Position numbers and translations under genes: made by a program. Shown piece after piece: positions 8,560-16,804 of a stretch of 50,445 bases of DNA (within the stretch, counting starts at the first letter, position 1; each line of letters opens with the position of its first letter). Origin of the DNA: Actinomyces sp. (lineage in GTDB: Bacteria > Actinomycetota > Actinomycetes > Actinomycetales > Actinomycetaceae); the NCBI GenBank assembly GCA_018375675.1, contig JAHACW010000010.1, forward strand, positions 1 through 50,445, written 5' to 3'. A model generated the notes under the pieces. The model saw only the letters and a program-made list of their open reading frames with translations, was not told the origin of the DNA and ran no database searches.

Positions 8560-9810
8560 TTATGACTTCGAGCCGAAGAGAATCTCGTCCCAGCTGGGGA
8601 CCGACCGACGGGTCTTCTTCGAGGAAGCGCGCGCCATCCTCGAACCCGTCACTCCCTGAGCGGGAACGGACCCGGTCGCGCTCTCCTCGGCCTCGGCAGG
8701 AGCGGAGTCGGTGGAATCGGACGGCGACACGGCCTTCATGGGGATCGCGGGGGTCGTCTGCTCCTCGGCCTTCGGCTCCTCGTCGCCCTTGTCCTCACCG
8801 GAGGACGCGGGGGTGTCGGACAGCCACGGGAGCACGCCCGACGAGGCAGGGGCCTCGGTCTTGGGGGAGCGGGACGCCACCGGGATGGCGCCCGTCAGCG
8901 TCGGACGGTCAGACGGGATCTGACCGGTCGCGGGGAACAACGTGTCCTCGGCGGGTTCGGACGGCGCCTCCGCCTTGGTGCGGGCCGACGCAAGCGAATA
9001 GATGCGCGCGGAAATCGGGCCCGTCGACGTATCGGGCTCCGTCGTGGGAGCCTCCTCCTCGCCGGCGATGGCAGCCAGGTATTCGGCCTCCTCGTCGACC
9101 TCATCGTCCAGGTCCAGGTCAATCTGCTGGCGCTTACCGCGCACGGCGTTGAGTTGGTCGATGATGGCCTCGCGGTTACGCAGGTCCTCAGCTCCGGGGT
9201 CAACGACAGGAGCGGGGGCAGTGCGCGGCATGGGAGTGAAGATCGAAGCCGTTGGGGAAGCGGAAACCTGCTCAGTCAGCCACTGAGCCTCCTGATCGAT
9301 CGCCTCGAGTGAGCCGGAGTTCGACAGGTGCCAGTGGGCAGCGTGCTCGGCCGCACCCTGCACGAAGGTCACGATGATCTGCCAGGGCTCCCCGGCCTCG
9401 CGCATCGCGGTCCACTCCAGAGACGACGGGTCGACGCCGCGCGCCGCCAGCCGATCCAGAACGAGGTCGCCCATCGTGGGGCCGCCGTCGCCAATACGAA
9501 CGGCGCGGGCGCGCGTCAGCGCATAATCCTTCTCTGCCTGCACGGGAGCCTCAAAACGCTCGACCGCACTGACCTCCATGCCATGCTGGGAAGCGATCTC
9601 TGCCGGGGTTGCGCCAGCGCGCAGGAGAGCCTGAATATCGCGAGGGGCGAGGGTGGGACGAGCGGGCGCCAGCTCTACTCGCGGACGATCACGGCGCGTC
9701 GCGCCGCGGAGCTCATCGGAGATCAACACCGAATAGCGTTCACCCTGGGCATCGGTGAGCACCAGGGACTCGCCATCGGCGCTGGTCCCGAGCAATTCGA
9801 GCTCAATCAT
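8560..9810 (-). CDS. sepH: Septation protein SepH (DUF3071)
   Basis: A 416-residue protein with the conserved N-terminal DUF3071 domain (residues ~1-170), which includes a helix-turn-helix-like segment (RDIQALLRAGATPAEIASQHG) and the SLEWTAMREAGEPWQI block. A long acidic/Pro/Ser-rich disordered region follows, ending in the basic short motif KKTRRSVPSWDEILFG that is typical of SepH C-termini. In Streptomyces and mycobacteria SepH binds FtsZ and stimulates its assembly at the division septum. The ATG at 9810 is preferred over GTG 9813 because GGAGG lies 5-6 nt before the ATG. Confidence 0.88.
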   Translation of the reverse strand: MIELELLGTSADGESLVLTDAQGERYSVLISDELRGATRRDRPRVELAPARPTLAPRDIQALLRAGATPAEIASQHGMEVSAVERFEAPVQAEKDYALTRARAVRIGDGGPTMGDLVLDRLAARGVDPSSLEWTAMREAGEPWQIIVTFVQGAAEHAAHWHLSNSGSLEAIDQEAQWLTEQVSASPTASIFTPMPRTAPAPVVDPGAEDLRNREAIIDQLNAVRGKRQQIDLDLDDEVDEEAEYLAAIAGEEEAPTTEPDTSTGPISARIYSLASARTKAEAPSEPAEDTLFPATGQIPSDRPTLTGAIPVASRSPKTEAPASSGVLPWLSDTPASSGEDKGDEEPKAEEQTTPAIPMKAVSPSDSTDSAPAEAEESATGSVPAQGVTGSRMARASSKKTRRSVPSWDEILFGSKS

Positions 9811-9916
9811 CACTTCCTCCTCAAACGTCTAGGTCGAATCGTCTCAAATAATGCTCAGAATGTCGCGTAGCTGGGCGCGTGTCACACATACGATGGCACA
9901 TTACTCTCACAAGTGT

Positions 9917-9922
9917 TATCCT
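9917..9922 (+). promoter_or_regulatory. Extended -10 box of the DUF4193 operon
   Basis: TGTTATCCT (TATCCT at 9917-9922 with an upstream TG) lies about 55 bp before the DUF4193 ATG. The -35 region is poor. A good GGGGAG site (9968-9973) precedes the start codon. Confidence 0.35.
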
Positions 9923-9976
9923 CCCTGCGCATAGACCACTCGCGCAAACCGGCTCGAGAGGCGAAAGGGGAGAACC

Positions 9977-10279
9977 ATGGCAACCGATTACGATGCGCCG
10001 CGCAAGAACGAAGACGAGGTCGCAGAGGACTCGATCGAGGAGCTGAAGTCCCGTCGCAACGACGCCGGCTCCGCCGAGATCGAAGAAGACGAAAACGAAG
10101 CGGCTGAGAATTTCGAGCTTCCCGGCGCGGACCTGTCAAAGGAGGAACTGACGGTCCACGTCGTTCCCCGCCAGGAAGACGAATTCACCTGCTCGCAGTG
10201 CTTCCTCGTGCACCACGCGTCGCAGCTCGACCACGTGGACGCCAACGGCGCCCCCGTGTGCACCGAGTGCGCGATGTGA
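9977..10279 (+). CDS. DUF4193 family zinc-ribbon-like protein
   Basis: A 100-residue acidic protein of the DUF4193 family, conserved in actinobacteria and of unknown function (M. tuberculosis Rv2699c type). The N-terminal half is charged and probably disordered. The C-terminal half has two CxxC pairs (CSQC and CTEC) with an intervening histidine-rich stretch (LVHHASQLDH), which suggests a zinc ribbon. It is the first gene of a closely spaced set (DUF4193, DUF3710, OB-fold, DUF3159). Confidence 0.88.
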   Translation: MATDYDAPRKNEDEVAEDSIEELKSRRNDAGSAEIEEDENEAAENFELPGADLSKEELTVHVVPRQEDEFTCSQCFLVHHASQLDHVDANGAPVCTECAM

Positions 10280-10288
10280 GGTAGGACG

Positions 10289-10921
10289 ATGTTCGGACGC
10301 AAGAAGAAGACTGTCGAAGAAGAGATCGAAGAGGTCGAGGCCCTGCCTCGCCTGAGCGATGAAGACGCTGCGATTTGGAGCGAGCCCGGCCCTCGTAACT
10401 ACGAGGAGGTCGACACCACCGACGGCTACGTCGACATGGGGTCCATCCTGTTCCCCGCGGTTCAGGGCATGCAGCTGCGCACCCAGGTCGCAGACGACGG
10501 CACGACCGTCCTGCAGATCCTCGTCGTGCTCGGTAGCTCCGGCATCCAAATGAGCGTCGCAGCCGCACCCCGCTCCGGCGGCGTGTGGGAGGAGCTGCGC
10601 GAAGAGATCCGCAAGGGCTTCGAAGATCAGGGTGCCAAGGTCGCCGACTACCCGACGCGTTACGGCAACGAGCTGCTCGTCGATATGCCGATGCAGATGC
10701 CCGACGGACGCTCCGCGACCTCGCGCATGCGCATCATCGGTCGTGAAGGCGACCGCTGGTTCGCACGCATCGATATCCTCGGCCCGGCCGCTGCCACCGC
10801 GGAAGCCGGCGCCGACATCGAGAAGGTCATCGACCGCATCGTCGTGCGTCGCGACGACCACCCGCGTACACGCCTGGAACTGTTGCCCGTGCACCTGCCC
10901 GCGGGTGCTCAGGAGGCCTGA
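10289..10921 (+). CDS. DUF3710 family protein
   Basis: A 210-residue soluble protein matching the DUF3710 family, found across actinobacteria beside DUF4193 and DUF3159 genes. The N-terminus is basic then acidic (MFGRKKKTVEEEIEEVE). The core contains DMGSILFPAVQGM and the GGVWEELREEI and GREGDRWFARI blocks. No catalytic motif is recognisable. It starts 10 bp after DUF4193 and ends 1 bp before the OB-fold gene, so co-expression is likely. Function unknown. Confidence 0.85.
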   Translation: MFGRKKKTVEEEIEEVEALPRLSDEDAAIWSEPGPRNYEEVDTTDGYVDMGSILFPAVQGMQLRTQVADDGTTVLQILVVLGSSGIQMSVAAAPRSGGVWEELREEIRKGFEDQGAKVADYPTRYGNELLVDMPMQMPDGRSATSRMRIIGREGDRWFARIDILGPAAATAEAGADIEKVIDRIVVRRDDHPRTRLELLPVHLPAGAQEA

Positions 10922-10922
10922 C

Positions 10923-11303
10923 ATGGCCTCGTGGTTCGCTAAGGTCGGCGCCGCGCTCGGCCTCGACAAGGACACGCGTTCCCTGGACGCCGCCCTCGAC
11001 GAGGACTCGGCGCGCGCCGCCCGCGGCGTCACGCCGATTCGCGACGTGGCCGACCGCTCTCACGCACTCGTGTTCGGCACGCTGCTGGGCATGACGTATC
11101 CGCCCGAGGAGGGCGCTCAGCGCGTCCTCGTCGCGACCCTCTACGACGGCACCGACACGCTCGAACTGCGCTGGCCCGGACGATCCTCCATCCCCGGACT
11201 CAGCGTCGGCCAGCGCCTTGAGGTCGAAGGCACCGTCGGCCGCGTGGGCGATCGCCTCGTCATCATCAACCCGCTGTACCGCGTGATCGCGGGGGAGGGC
11301 TGA
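10923..11303 (+). CDS. OB-fold nucleic-acid-binding-like protein
   Basis: A 126-residue protein whose C-terminal part (residues ~45-126: VFGTLLGMTYPPEEG, LEVEGTVGRVGDRLVIINPLYRVI) resembles a small OB-fold of the RecG-wedge/tRNA-anticodon-binding type. The ATG at 10923 gives the conserved-looking start MASWFAKVGAALGL. The stop overlaps the DUF3159 start (TGATG), implying translational coupling. Homologues sit in the same position in the mycobacterial locus. Its ligand is unknown; nucleic-acid binding is inferred from the fold. Confidence 0.75.
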   Translation: MASWFAKVGAALGLDKDTRSLDAALDEDSARAARGVTPIRDVADRSHALVFGTLLGMTYPPEEGAQRVLVATLYDGTDTLELRWPGRSSIPGLSVGQRLEVEGTVGRVGDRLVIINPLYRVIAGEG

Positions 11304-11977
11304 TGCCGACTCCTCGCTGGATGGATCAGGCCACCTCTGAGGAATTCTCCTGGTCACAAGCCCTCGGCGGCACACGCGGTGTCATCGAAGCCACCGCGCC
11401 CGGACTGCTCTTCGTCGTCGTTTTTGTGGCCACGCGCGCCCTCGTGCCGACGCTCATCGCGGCCTCGGCCGTCGCGGTGATCGCTTGCGTGATCCGCCTC
11501 GTCCAACGCCAGGGGATGCAGCAAGCTCTCTCCGGCCTGTTTGGAGTCGCCATCGGCGTCATCTTCGCGGCGGCGACCGGGCGGGGAGAAAACTACTTCG
11601 TCTGGGGCATCGCCACGAACGTGGCCATGGCGCTTGCTTTCGCTTTGTCCGTCCTATTCGGGAGAAGCCTCGTCGCCCAGTTCTACGGCCCGCTGACCGG
11701 CCTGGCGAAAGGCTGGCAGTCCGACCCCGCCTACGCGTCCCTGCGCCGCAGCTGCGCCGCGATCACGTGGATGTGGGCGGGAATCTTCGCGCTGCGCATC
11801 GCCGTGCAGGCGCCCCTCTGGATCGCCGGCCAGGTCGCTGCTCTCGGCGTTGCCAAGCTGGCCCTCGGACTCCCACTCTTCGCGCTGGGAGCCTGGGCCA
11901 CCTGGTGGAAGCTGAAGGATTACTCCTCGCCTTCCTCGTCGTCGGACTCCTCCGAGACAGGGGACGCGACCAGCTGA
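11303..11977 (+). CDS. DUF3159 integral membrane protein
   Basis: A 224-residue polytopic membrane protein of the DUF3159 family with about six hydrophobic segments between residues ~30 and 205, including the conserved-looking RGENYFVWGI block. A Ser/Asp-rich cytoplasmic tail (SSPSSSSDSSETG) ends it. Function unknown. It starts on the stop codon of the OB-fold gene. Its last 58 bp overlap the convergent trkA/ceoC-type gene, and the low-complexity tail lies in that overlap. The neighbouring potassium-uptake genes make a transport role conceivable, but this is only context. Confidence 0.85.
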   Translation: MPTPRWMDQATSEEFSWSQALGGTRGVIEATAPGLLFVVVFVATRALVPTLIAASAVAVIACVIRLVQRQGMQQALSGLFGVAIGVIFAAATGRGENYFVWGIATNVAMALAFALSVLFGRSLVAQFYGPLTGLAKGWQSDPAYASLRRSCAAITWMWAGIFALRIAVQAPLWIAGQVAALGVAKLALGLPLFALGAWATWWKLKDYSSPSSSSDSSETGDATS

Positions 11978-12624
11978 CGCAGGTCCTCCAGCTCAGCGAT
12001 GTCCGCATCGGGCACGAGGAGCAGAAGCTCATCGGAGGCCTCGAACACGTCGTCGGCGCTCGGCGTGATCGGACGACCGTCGCGCAGGAGCGCGGCGAGG
12101 ACCGAACGGGCCGGCAGCGCCAGGGAATGGACGCGCTTGCCCACAACCGGGGAATCCTCCGGCAGGATGAGCGCGTGCATCGACACGGCAGCCGTGTTGA
12201 AGGAGAACAGGCGCACCGGAACGCCCACCGACACCGCCTCCTCGACGAGGGAGGTCATAATGCGCGGCGTCGAGACGGACACATCCACACCCCACGCCTG
12301 ATCGAATAGCCACTCGTTCTTCGGGTTGTTCAGGCGAGCAACCACGCGGGGGACCGCGAATTCGGTCTTGGCCAGCAGGGAGATGACCAGGTTTGCCTTG
12401 TCGTCGCCGGTCGCGGCGACCATCACGTCGGCCTCGTCCACGCCCGCGTCGCGCAGCGCGTCAGGCGAGCACGCGTCGGCGAGCACCCAGTCCGCGTCTG
12501 CCACGGACGAAATGCGCAGCTTCTCGGGCATGTTGTCGATGAGGGTGATGTCGTGTCCGTGAGCGAGCAGCTCCAGGGCGACGCTGCGGCCCACCGATCC
12601 GGCTCCAGCAATCACAATCTTCAT
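11920..12624 (-). CDS. TrkA-family potassium uptake regulatory protein (CeoC-like)
   Basis: A 234-residue protein with an N-terminal Rossmann RCK domain (GAGSVG at 7-12, NAD-binding; acidic residue after LID) and a C-terminal TrkA-C domain (residues ~140-215, SVLAALLRDGRPITPSADDV). Such proteins gate potassium transporters in response to nucleotides at the inner membrane face. The tail is very acidic (SDDEEGEE) and is encoded opposite the DUF3159 tail. ATG 12624 is chosen because GGAGG lies 7 nt upstream; GTG 12630 would leave only 1 nt. It follows the CeoB-like gene by 2 bp, forming a pair. Confidence 0.85.
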   Translation of the reverse strand: MKIVIAGAGSVGRSVALELLAHGHDITLIDNMPEKLRISSVADADWVLADACSPDALRDAGVDEADVMVAATGDDKANLVISLLAKTEFAVPRVVARLNNPKNEWLFDQAWGVDVSVSTPRIMTSLVEEAVSVGVPVRLFSFNTAAVSMHALILPEDSPVVGKRVHSLALPARSVLAALLRDGRPITPSADDVFEASDELLLLVPDADIAELEDLRQLVASPVSEESDDEEGEE

Positions 12625-12626
12625 GC

Positions 12627-13292
12627 TCACACCTCCGTCTTGGGCGGGTTAGCCAACTGGTCGCGCAGCTGCGCGGTCTCGGTCCCGTTGATCGCGAAGT
12701 ACAGCTGATCGTGCTCCTGGACCACGAGGTCCGGCGACGCGGTGCGGATGGATCCCAAGCGCGACGTGAAGACGATGCGGCAGCCCGTGAGCTCCTCGAC
12801 GACCTGGAAACTCAGGCCGTACCAGCTGGGGGAGGGCGTCGCATTGACGAGGCCGACCTCGCCGGTTGGGTGGGACCAGATGAGCGAGGCGTCCGGCGGG
12901 AGCATCCGGCGCAGCACGGACTCGGCGGTGCGCTGGACGGAGGCCACCGTGGGGATACCCAGGCGCTCGTACAGGTAGGCCCGCGTGGGGTCGTAGATGC
13001 GGGCCACCACGTGCTCAACGTGGAAAACCTCACGTGCGACGCGCGCGGCGATAATGTTCGAGTTATCACCCGACGAGACTGCCGCAAACGCGTACGCGTC
13101 CTTAATGTTCGCTTGACGCAGGCAGTCGCGGTCCATGCCCACGCCCGTCACACGACGACCGGAAAAGTCCGGGGAGAGGCGAGAGAAAGCCTTGGAATCC
13201 TGGTCAATAACCGCCACGGAATGACCTGCGGCGTCCAATGTCGATGCCAGGCGAGCGCCGACGCGCCCGCAACCCATGATCACAAAGTGCAC
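12627..13292 (-). CDS. TrkA-family potassium uptake regulatory protein (CeoB-like)
   Basis: A 221-residue RCK protein: Rossmann GCGRVG (7-12), AVIDQD at the end of beta-2, and a C-terminal TrkA-C domain (residues ~135-215). It pairs with the downstream CeoC-like protein, as Rv2691/Rv2692 do in M. tuberculosis. GTG 13292 gives the family start M-H-F-V-I-M-G-C-G. TTG 13301 is nearer a GGAG site and cannot be excluded. A transmembrane partner (TrkH/G) is not adjacent; the divergent APC permease may be the regulated transporter, an inference from context. Confidence 0.83.
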   Translation of the reverse strand: MHFVIMGCGRVGARLASTLDAAGHSVAVIDQDSKAFSRLSPDFSGRRVTGVGMDRDCLRQANIKDAYAFAAVSSGDNSNIIAARVAREVFHVEHVVARIYDPTRAYLYERLGIPTVASVQRTAESVLRRMLPPDASLIWSHPTGEVGLVNATPSPSWYGLSFQVVEELTGCRIVFTSRLGSIRTASPDLVVQEHDQLYFAINGTETAQLRDQLANPPKTEV

Positions 13293-13350
13293 GACTACCA
13301 AAGTACTCCGGTCCTCGCGTAATAGCCAAGTGTGTGCTTCGCCGCTGCCA

Positions 13351-13380
13351 CTGTCAGGCTCAGTGGACTACGCTTAACAT
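13351..13380 (+). promoter_or_regulatory. Promoter of the APC permease, probably leaderless
   Basis: CTGTCA (13351-13356), an 18-bp spacer and TAACAT (13375-13380) resemble -35/-10 boxes. The ATG starts 5 nt after the -10 box with no Shine-Dalgarno site. TACGCT at 13369-13374 is an alternative -10. Confidence 0.4.
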
Positions 13381-13385
13381 CCGTG

Positions 13386-15458
13386 ATGAACTTGTTGGCC
13401 TACGCAAAGCGCGTGCTCATCGGGCGCCCGATGCGATCGGACGCGATGGGCCACCAGCTTCTCCCCAAACGAATCGCCCTGCCGATCTTCGCGTCGGACG
13501 CGCTGTCGTCCGTCGCCTACGCGCCGGACGAAGTCCTCCTCACCCTTGCGCTCGCCGGTTCGATGGCCGCGCTTCAGTCCGTGTGGGTGGGCGTCGTCGT
13601 CGCGATCGTGCTTGCGGTCGTGGTCGCGTCGTACCGTCAGACGGTGCACGCCTACCCGTCGGGCGGTGGCGATTACGAGGTCGTCACCACGAACCTGGGC
13701 CGTTCCTGGGGCCTGCTCGTGGCCTCGGCACTGCTGGTCGACTATATCCTGACGGTTGCCGTCTCGATCTCGTCGGGCGCCAGCTACATCACGACCGCCG
13801 TCCCGGCTCTCCTCGGCCATGAGGTGCCGATCGCGGTCGCGCTCGTCGTCATCCTGGCGACCCTGAACCTGCGCGGCACGCGCGAGGCCGGCGGAGCATT
13901 CGCCGTGCCCACGTATCTGTACATGGGGGCCATCGGCCTCATGGTCGTCGTCGGTTTCGCGAAGATGGCGACGGGACACCTCGGGGAGTCGCCCACGGCC
14001 GCCTACGACCTCGTGACTGCGCCCGGCCACGCGGACGGCCTGGCAGGGCTCGCGGGAGCCTTCCTGCTCATGCGCGCTTTCTCCTCGGGCTGCGCCGCAC
14101 TCACCGGCGTTGAGGCCATCTCCAACGGCGTACCCATGTTCCGCCGCCCCAAGTCCCGCAACGCGGCGACCACGCTGGCGATGCTCGGTCTGATTGCCGC
14201 CTCAATGATGATCTCGATCCTCGTTCTGGCGCGCGCGACCGGCGTGAAGATCGTCGACGATGCCGCGACCCAGCTGACCTACCAGGGCGCGCCTGTCCCG
14301 GAGAACACGCCGATTGATCCGGCAATCTCGCAGATCGCCTCCGCGGTGTTCGGTCAGGGATCCATCCTCTTCATCCTCATCACCGTCGTCACCGGCTTCA
14401 TCCTGGTGCTCGCGGGTAATACGGCGTTTAACGGCTTCCCGACGCTGGCATCCGTCCTGTCGCGCGATTCCTTCCTGCCCCACCAGATGGTGCGCCGCGG
14501 CGACCGCTTGTCGTACTCGAATGGCATCGTCGTCCTCACCCTCGCCGCAATCGCGCTGATCGTCGGCTTCCAAGCGCAGACGACGCGCCTCATCCAGCTC
14601 TATGTCGTCGGTGTCTTCATTTCCTTCACGCTCTCGCAGCTGGGCATGATCAAGCACTGGAACCGGCAGCTGCGCACGCGCCAGTCCGGTCAGGAACGCA
14701 TGTCCGTCCTGCGCTCGCGTGCCGTCAACATCGTCGGCTTCATGATGACCGGCCTCGTGCTCATCATCGTCCTGGCCACGAAGTTCACGCACGGCGCGTG
14801 GATCACGCTGCTGATGATCGCGATCGCGTTTGGTATCCAGATTTCGATCCACCACCACTACGAGACGATCCGCTCGCAGCTGCGCGTGGACGACTGGAAT
14901 GCGCGCCGCGCCCTGCCGACCCGCGTGCGTGCCCTCGTCCTTGTGTCCTCCCTGTCCCGTCCCGCCATGCGAGCGATCGCGGCGGCTCGCGCGTCCTCGC
15001 CGACGTCGATCGAGCTCGTCTCCGTCGTCGCCGACGACGAGGAAGAAAACAAGATCCTCCGCCAGTGGAAGGCCTCCGGTGTTCCCGTGCCGCTGACGCT
15101 CCTCTCCGCGCCCTACCGAGACATTGCCTCGGTCATCCTCCAGTACGTGCGCGGGCGCCGTCGCGCGATGCCCACCGAGATGCTCGTGGTCTACATGCCG
15201 CAATTCCTTGTCTCTCACTGGTGGGAGAACTTGGTGCACAACCAGTCGGCCCTGCGCCTACGAGCCGCGCTCCTCGGCGTTCCCGGCGTGGTCATCACCG
15301 TCGTCCCGTGGCAGCTCGGCGAGGACGACGTCGTGGAAGGCCGTCAGCGCGTCAATGACCCGTTCTCGCGCGTAGCCCCGTCGTCAGATGAATCGAAGTC
15401 CCGTACTGAGCAGCCCGGCGACGCTCGCAGCGATAGCACCTCCGAGGAGAACGCGTGA
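13386..15458 (+). CDS. APC-superfamily permease with large C-terminal soluble domain
   Basis: A 690-residue membrane protein with the family signature FASDALSSVAYAPDE (residues ~35-49) in the first transmembrane segment, about 12 hydrophobic segments up to residue ~490, and a ~200-residue cytoplasmic C-terminus (ALVLVSSLSRPAMRAI...). This matches the Rv2690c-type APC family found beside ceoB/ceoC in actinobacteria. The location opposite two RCK proteins suggests potassium or amino-acid transport, but the substrate is not established. The frame is open to 13332; ATG 13386 is chosen by family length. The stop overlaps the next gene's start (GTGA). Confidence 0.85.
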   Translation: MNLLAYAKRVLIGRPMRSDAMGHQLLPKRIALPIFASDALSSVAYAPDEVLLTLALAGSMAALQSVWVGVVVAIVLAVVVASYRQTVHAYPSGGGDYEVVTTNLGRSWGLLVASALLVDYILTVAVSISSGASYITTAVPALLGHEVPIAVALVVILATLNLRGTREAGGAFAVPTYLYMGAIGLMVVVGFAKMATGHLGESPTAAYDLVTAPGHADGLAGLAGAFLLMRAFSSGCAALTGVEAISNGVPMFRRPKSRNAATTLAMLGLIAASMMISILVLARATGVKIVDDAATQLTYQGAPVPENTPIDPAISQIASAVFGQGSILFILITVVTGFILVLAGNTAFNGFPTLASVLSRDSFLPHQMVRRGDRLSYSNGIVVLTLAAIALIVGFQAQTTRLIQLYVVGVFISFTLSQLGMIKHWNRQLRTRQSGQERMSVLRSRAVNIVGFMMTGLVLIIVLATKFTHGAWITLLMIAIAFGIQISIHHHYETIRSQLRVDDWNARRALPTRVRALVLVSSLSRPAMRAIAAARASSPTSIELVSVVADDEEENKILRQWKASGVPVPLTLLSAPYRDIASVILQYVRGRRRAMPTEMLVVYMPQFLVSHWWENLVHNQSALRLRAALLGVPGVVITVVPWQLGEDDVVEGRQRVNDPFSRVAPSSDESKSRTEQPGDARSDSTSEENA

Positions 15459-16804
15459 GCCACCGCCCGTCCCATCGTCGTCCCTCCCAGCGCCGCCGTC
15501 CTACGCCCGCGCAGCCCCGCGAGGGGATCGGCGAGATCCTCCAGCTGAGTGTCGGCGAGCCCGCACACGGTGGCGCGTGTGTCGCCCGCGACGAGAGCGG
15601 GCGCGTCGTCTTCGTGCGCCACGCGGCACCCGGAGAGATTGTCCGCGCGCGGGTAACCGCCGTCCAGAAGAAGCTCGCGTGGGCGGATGCCATTGAGGTC
15701 GTCGAGGCCTCGGCCGACCGCGTCGAGTCCGTCTGGCCTCAGGCCGGTCCGGGAGGCGTCGGTGGCGGCGAGCTCGCGCACCTGACGCCGGCCGCTCAGC
15801 GCGACTGGAAGTCCCGCGTGATTGCGGGGCAGCTGCGCCGCGTGGGCGGCGAGGCCTTGTCCGAGGCTGTGGAAGTCCTCGGTGGAGTGCGTGTCGCCCC
15901 TGCGCCGGGGGACGAGGACCCGGGCGATCCGCTGACCGGTCGTCGCTCGCGCATCGACGTCGTTATCGACGCGGATGGGCGCGCCGGCATGCATGAGTTC
16001 CGCGGACGCCGCATTATCGCGCTCGAGGACATGCCGCTGGCTGTGCCCGCGATCCGCGAGCTCGGATTGTTTGACGAGGGCACGCCGTGGCGTCGCCTGT
16101 GGAAGCCGGGTGACCGCGTGCGCGCGGTGGCCCCCTCCGGTGGCGATCCCGTCGTCCTGATTGGCGAGGACACGTACGCCGCCGACGGCGTGCGCATCGA
16201 CGCCGACGTGTTGCGCTGGAACGTGCCCGTCGGCTCCGGCGTCGAGTCGTACTACGTGCGTCCCTCCGGTTTCTGGCAGACGCACGTGCGTGGCGCTGAG
16301 GTGCTCGCGAACGCCGTGCTGACTGCTGCGTTCGGCGCAGGCGAGGCCGGGGCTGGGCGTGCTGTCATGGAGCTGTACTCGGGTGCGGGGCTGTTCTCCG
16401 TGCCGCTCGCGCGCGCCGTCGGGGAGTCGGGGCGCGTCGTGACGCTTGAGGGTGACGAGGGTGCCGTGCGCGACGCCGGCGAAAACCTTGCGGCCTTCGA
16501 CTGGGTGGACGCGTTCGCCGGAAACGTGGATCGCGAGGGGATCGTGGACCTGTCGGGCCAGCTCGGTGCTGTGCCGGACGTCGTCGTGGCGGACCCGCCG
16601 CGCGCCGGTGCGGGAGCCGAGGTGTGCGAGGCGATCGCCGCTACCGGTGCCCCTCGTGTCGTCCTGGTGTCCTGCGACCCGGCGGCGGGCGCGCGCGACC
16701 TGCGCGCCCTCACCGAGGCCGGATACGAGCTCGAATCGCTGCAGGCGTGGGACCTCTTCCCGCACACCCACCACGTGGAGATGGTCTCGGTCCTCAGCCG
16801 CTAA
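15455..16804 (+). CDS. TRAM-domain class I SAM RNA (uracil-5)-methyltransferase, TrmA/RumA type
   Basis: A 449-residue RNA methyltransferase. After a basic tail, a TRAM RNA-binding domain spans residues ~25-85. The methyltransferase core has GFWQTH (~270), ELYSGAGLFSVPLA (SAM site), VVADPPRAG, and the nucleophile Cys ~406 in VLVSCDP, ending with DLFPHTHHVEMV. This family makes m5U in 23S rRNA or tRNA; which position is modified cannot be decided. The radical-type iron-sulfur cysteines of RumA are not obvious. GTG 15455 overlaps the APC gene by 4 bp. Its stop codon overlaps that of the convergent ClC gene. Confidence 0.87.
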   Translation: MSHRPSHRRPSQRRRPTPAQPREGIGEILQLSVGEPAHGGACVARDESGRVVFVRHAAPGEIVRARVTAVQKKLAWADAIEVVEASADRVESVWPQAGPGGVGGGELAHLTPAAQRDWKSRVIAGQLRRVGGEALSEAVEVLGGVRVAPAPGDEDPGDPLTGRRSRIDVVIDADGRAGMHEFRGRRIIALEDMPLAVPAIRELGLFDEGTPWRRLWKPGDRVRAVAPSGGDPVVLIGEDTYAADGVRIDADVLRWNVPVGSGVESYYVRPSGFWQTHVRGAEVLANAVLTAAFGAGEAGAGRAVMELYSGAGLFSVPLARAVGESGRVVTLEGDEGAVRDAGENLAAFDWVDAFAGNVDREGIVDLSGQLGAVPDVVVADPPRAGAGAEVCEAIAATGAPRVVLVSCDPAAGARDLRALTEAGYELESLQAWDLFPHTHHVEMVSVLSR

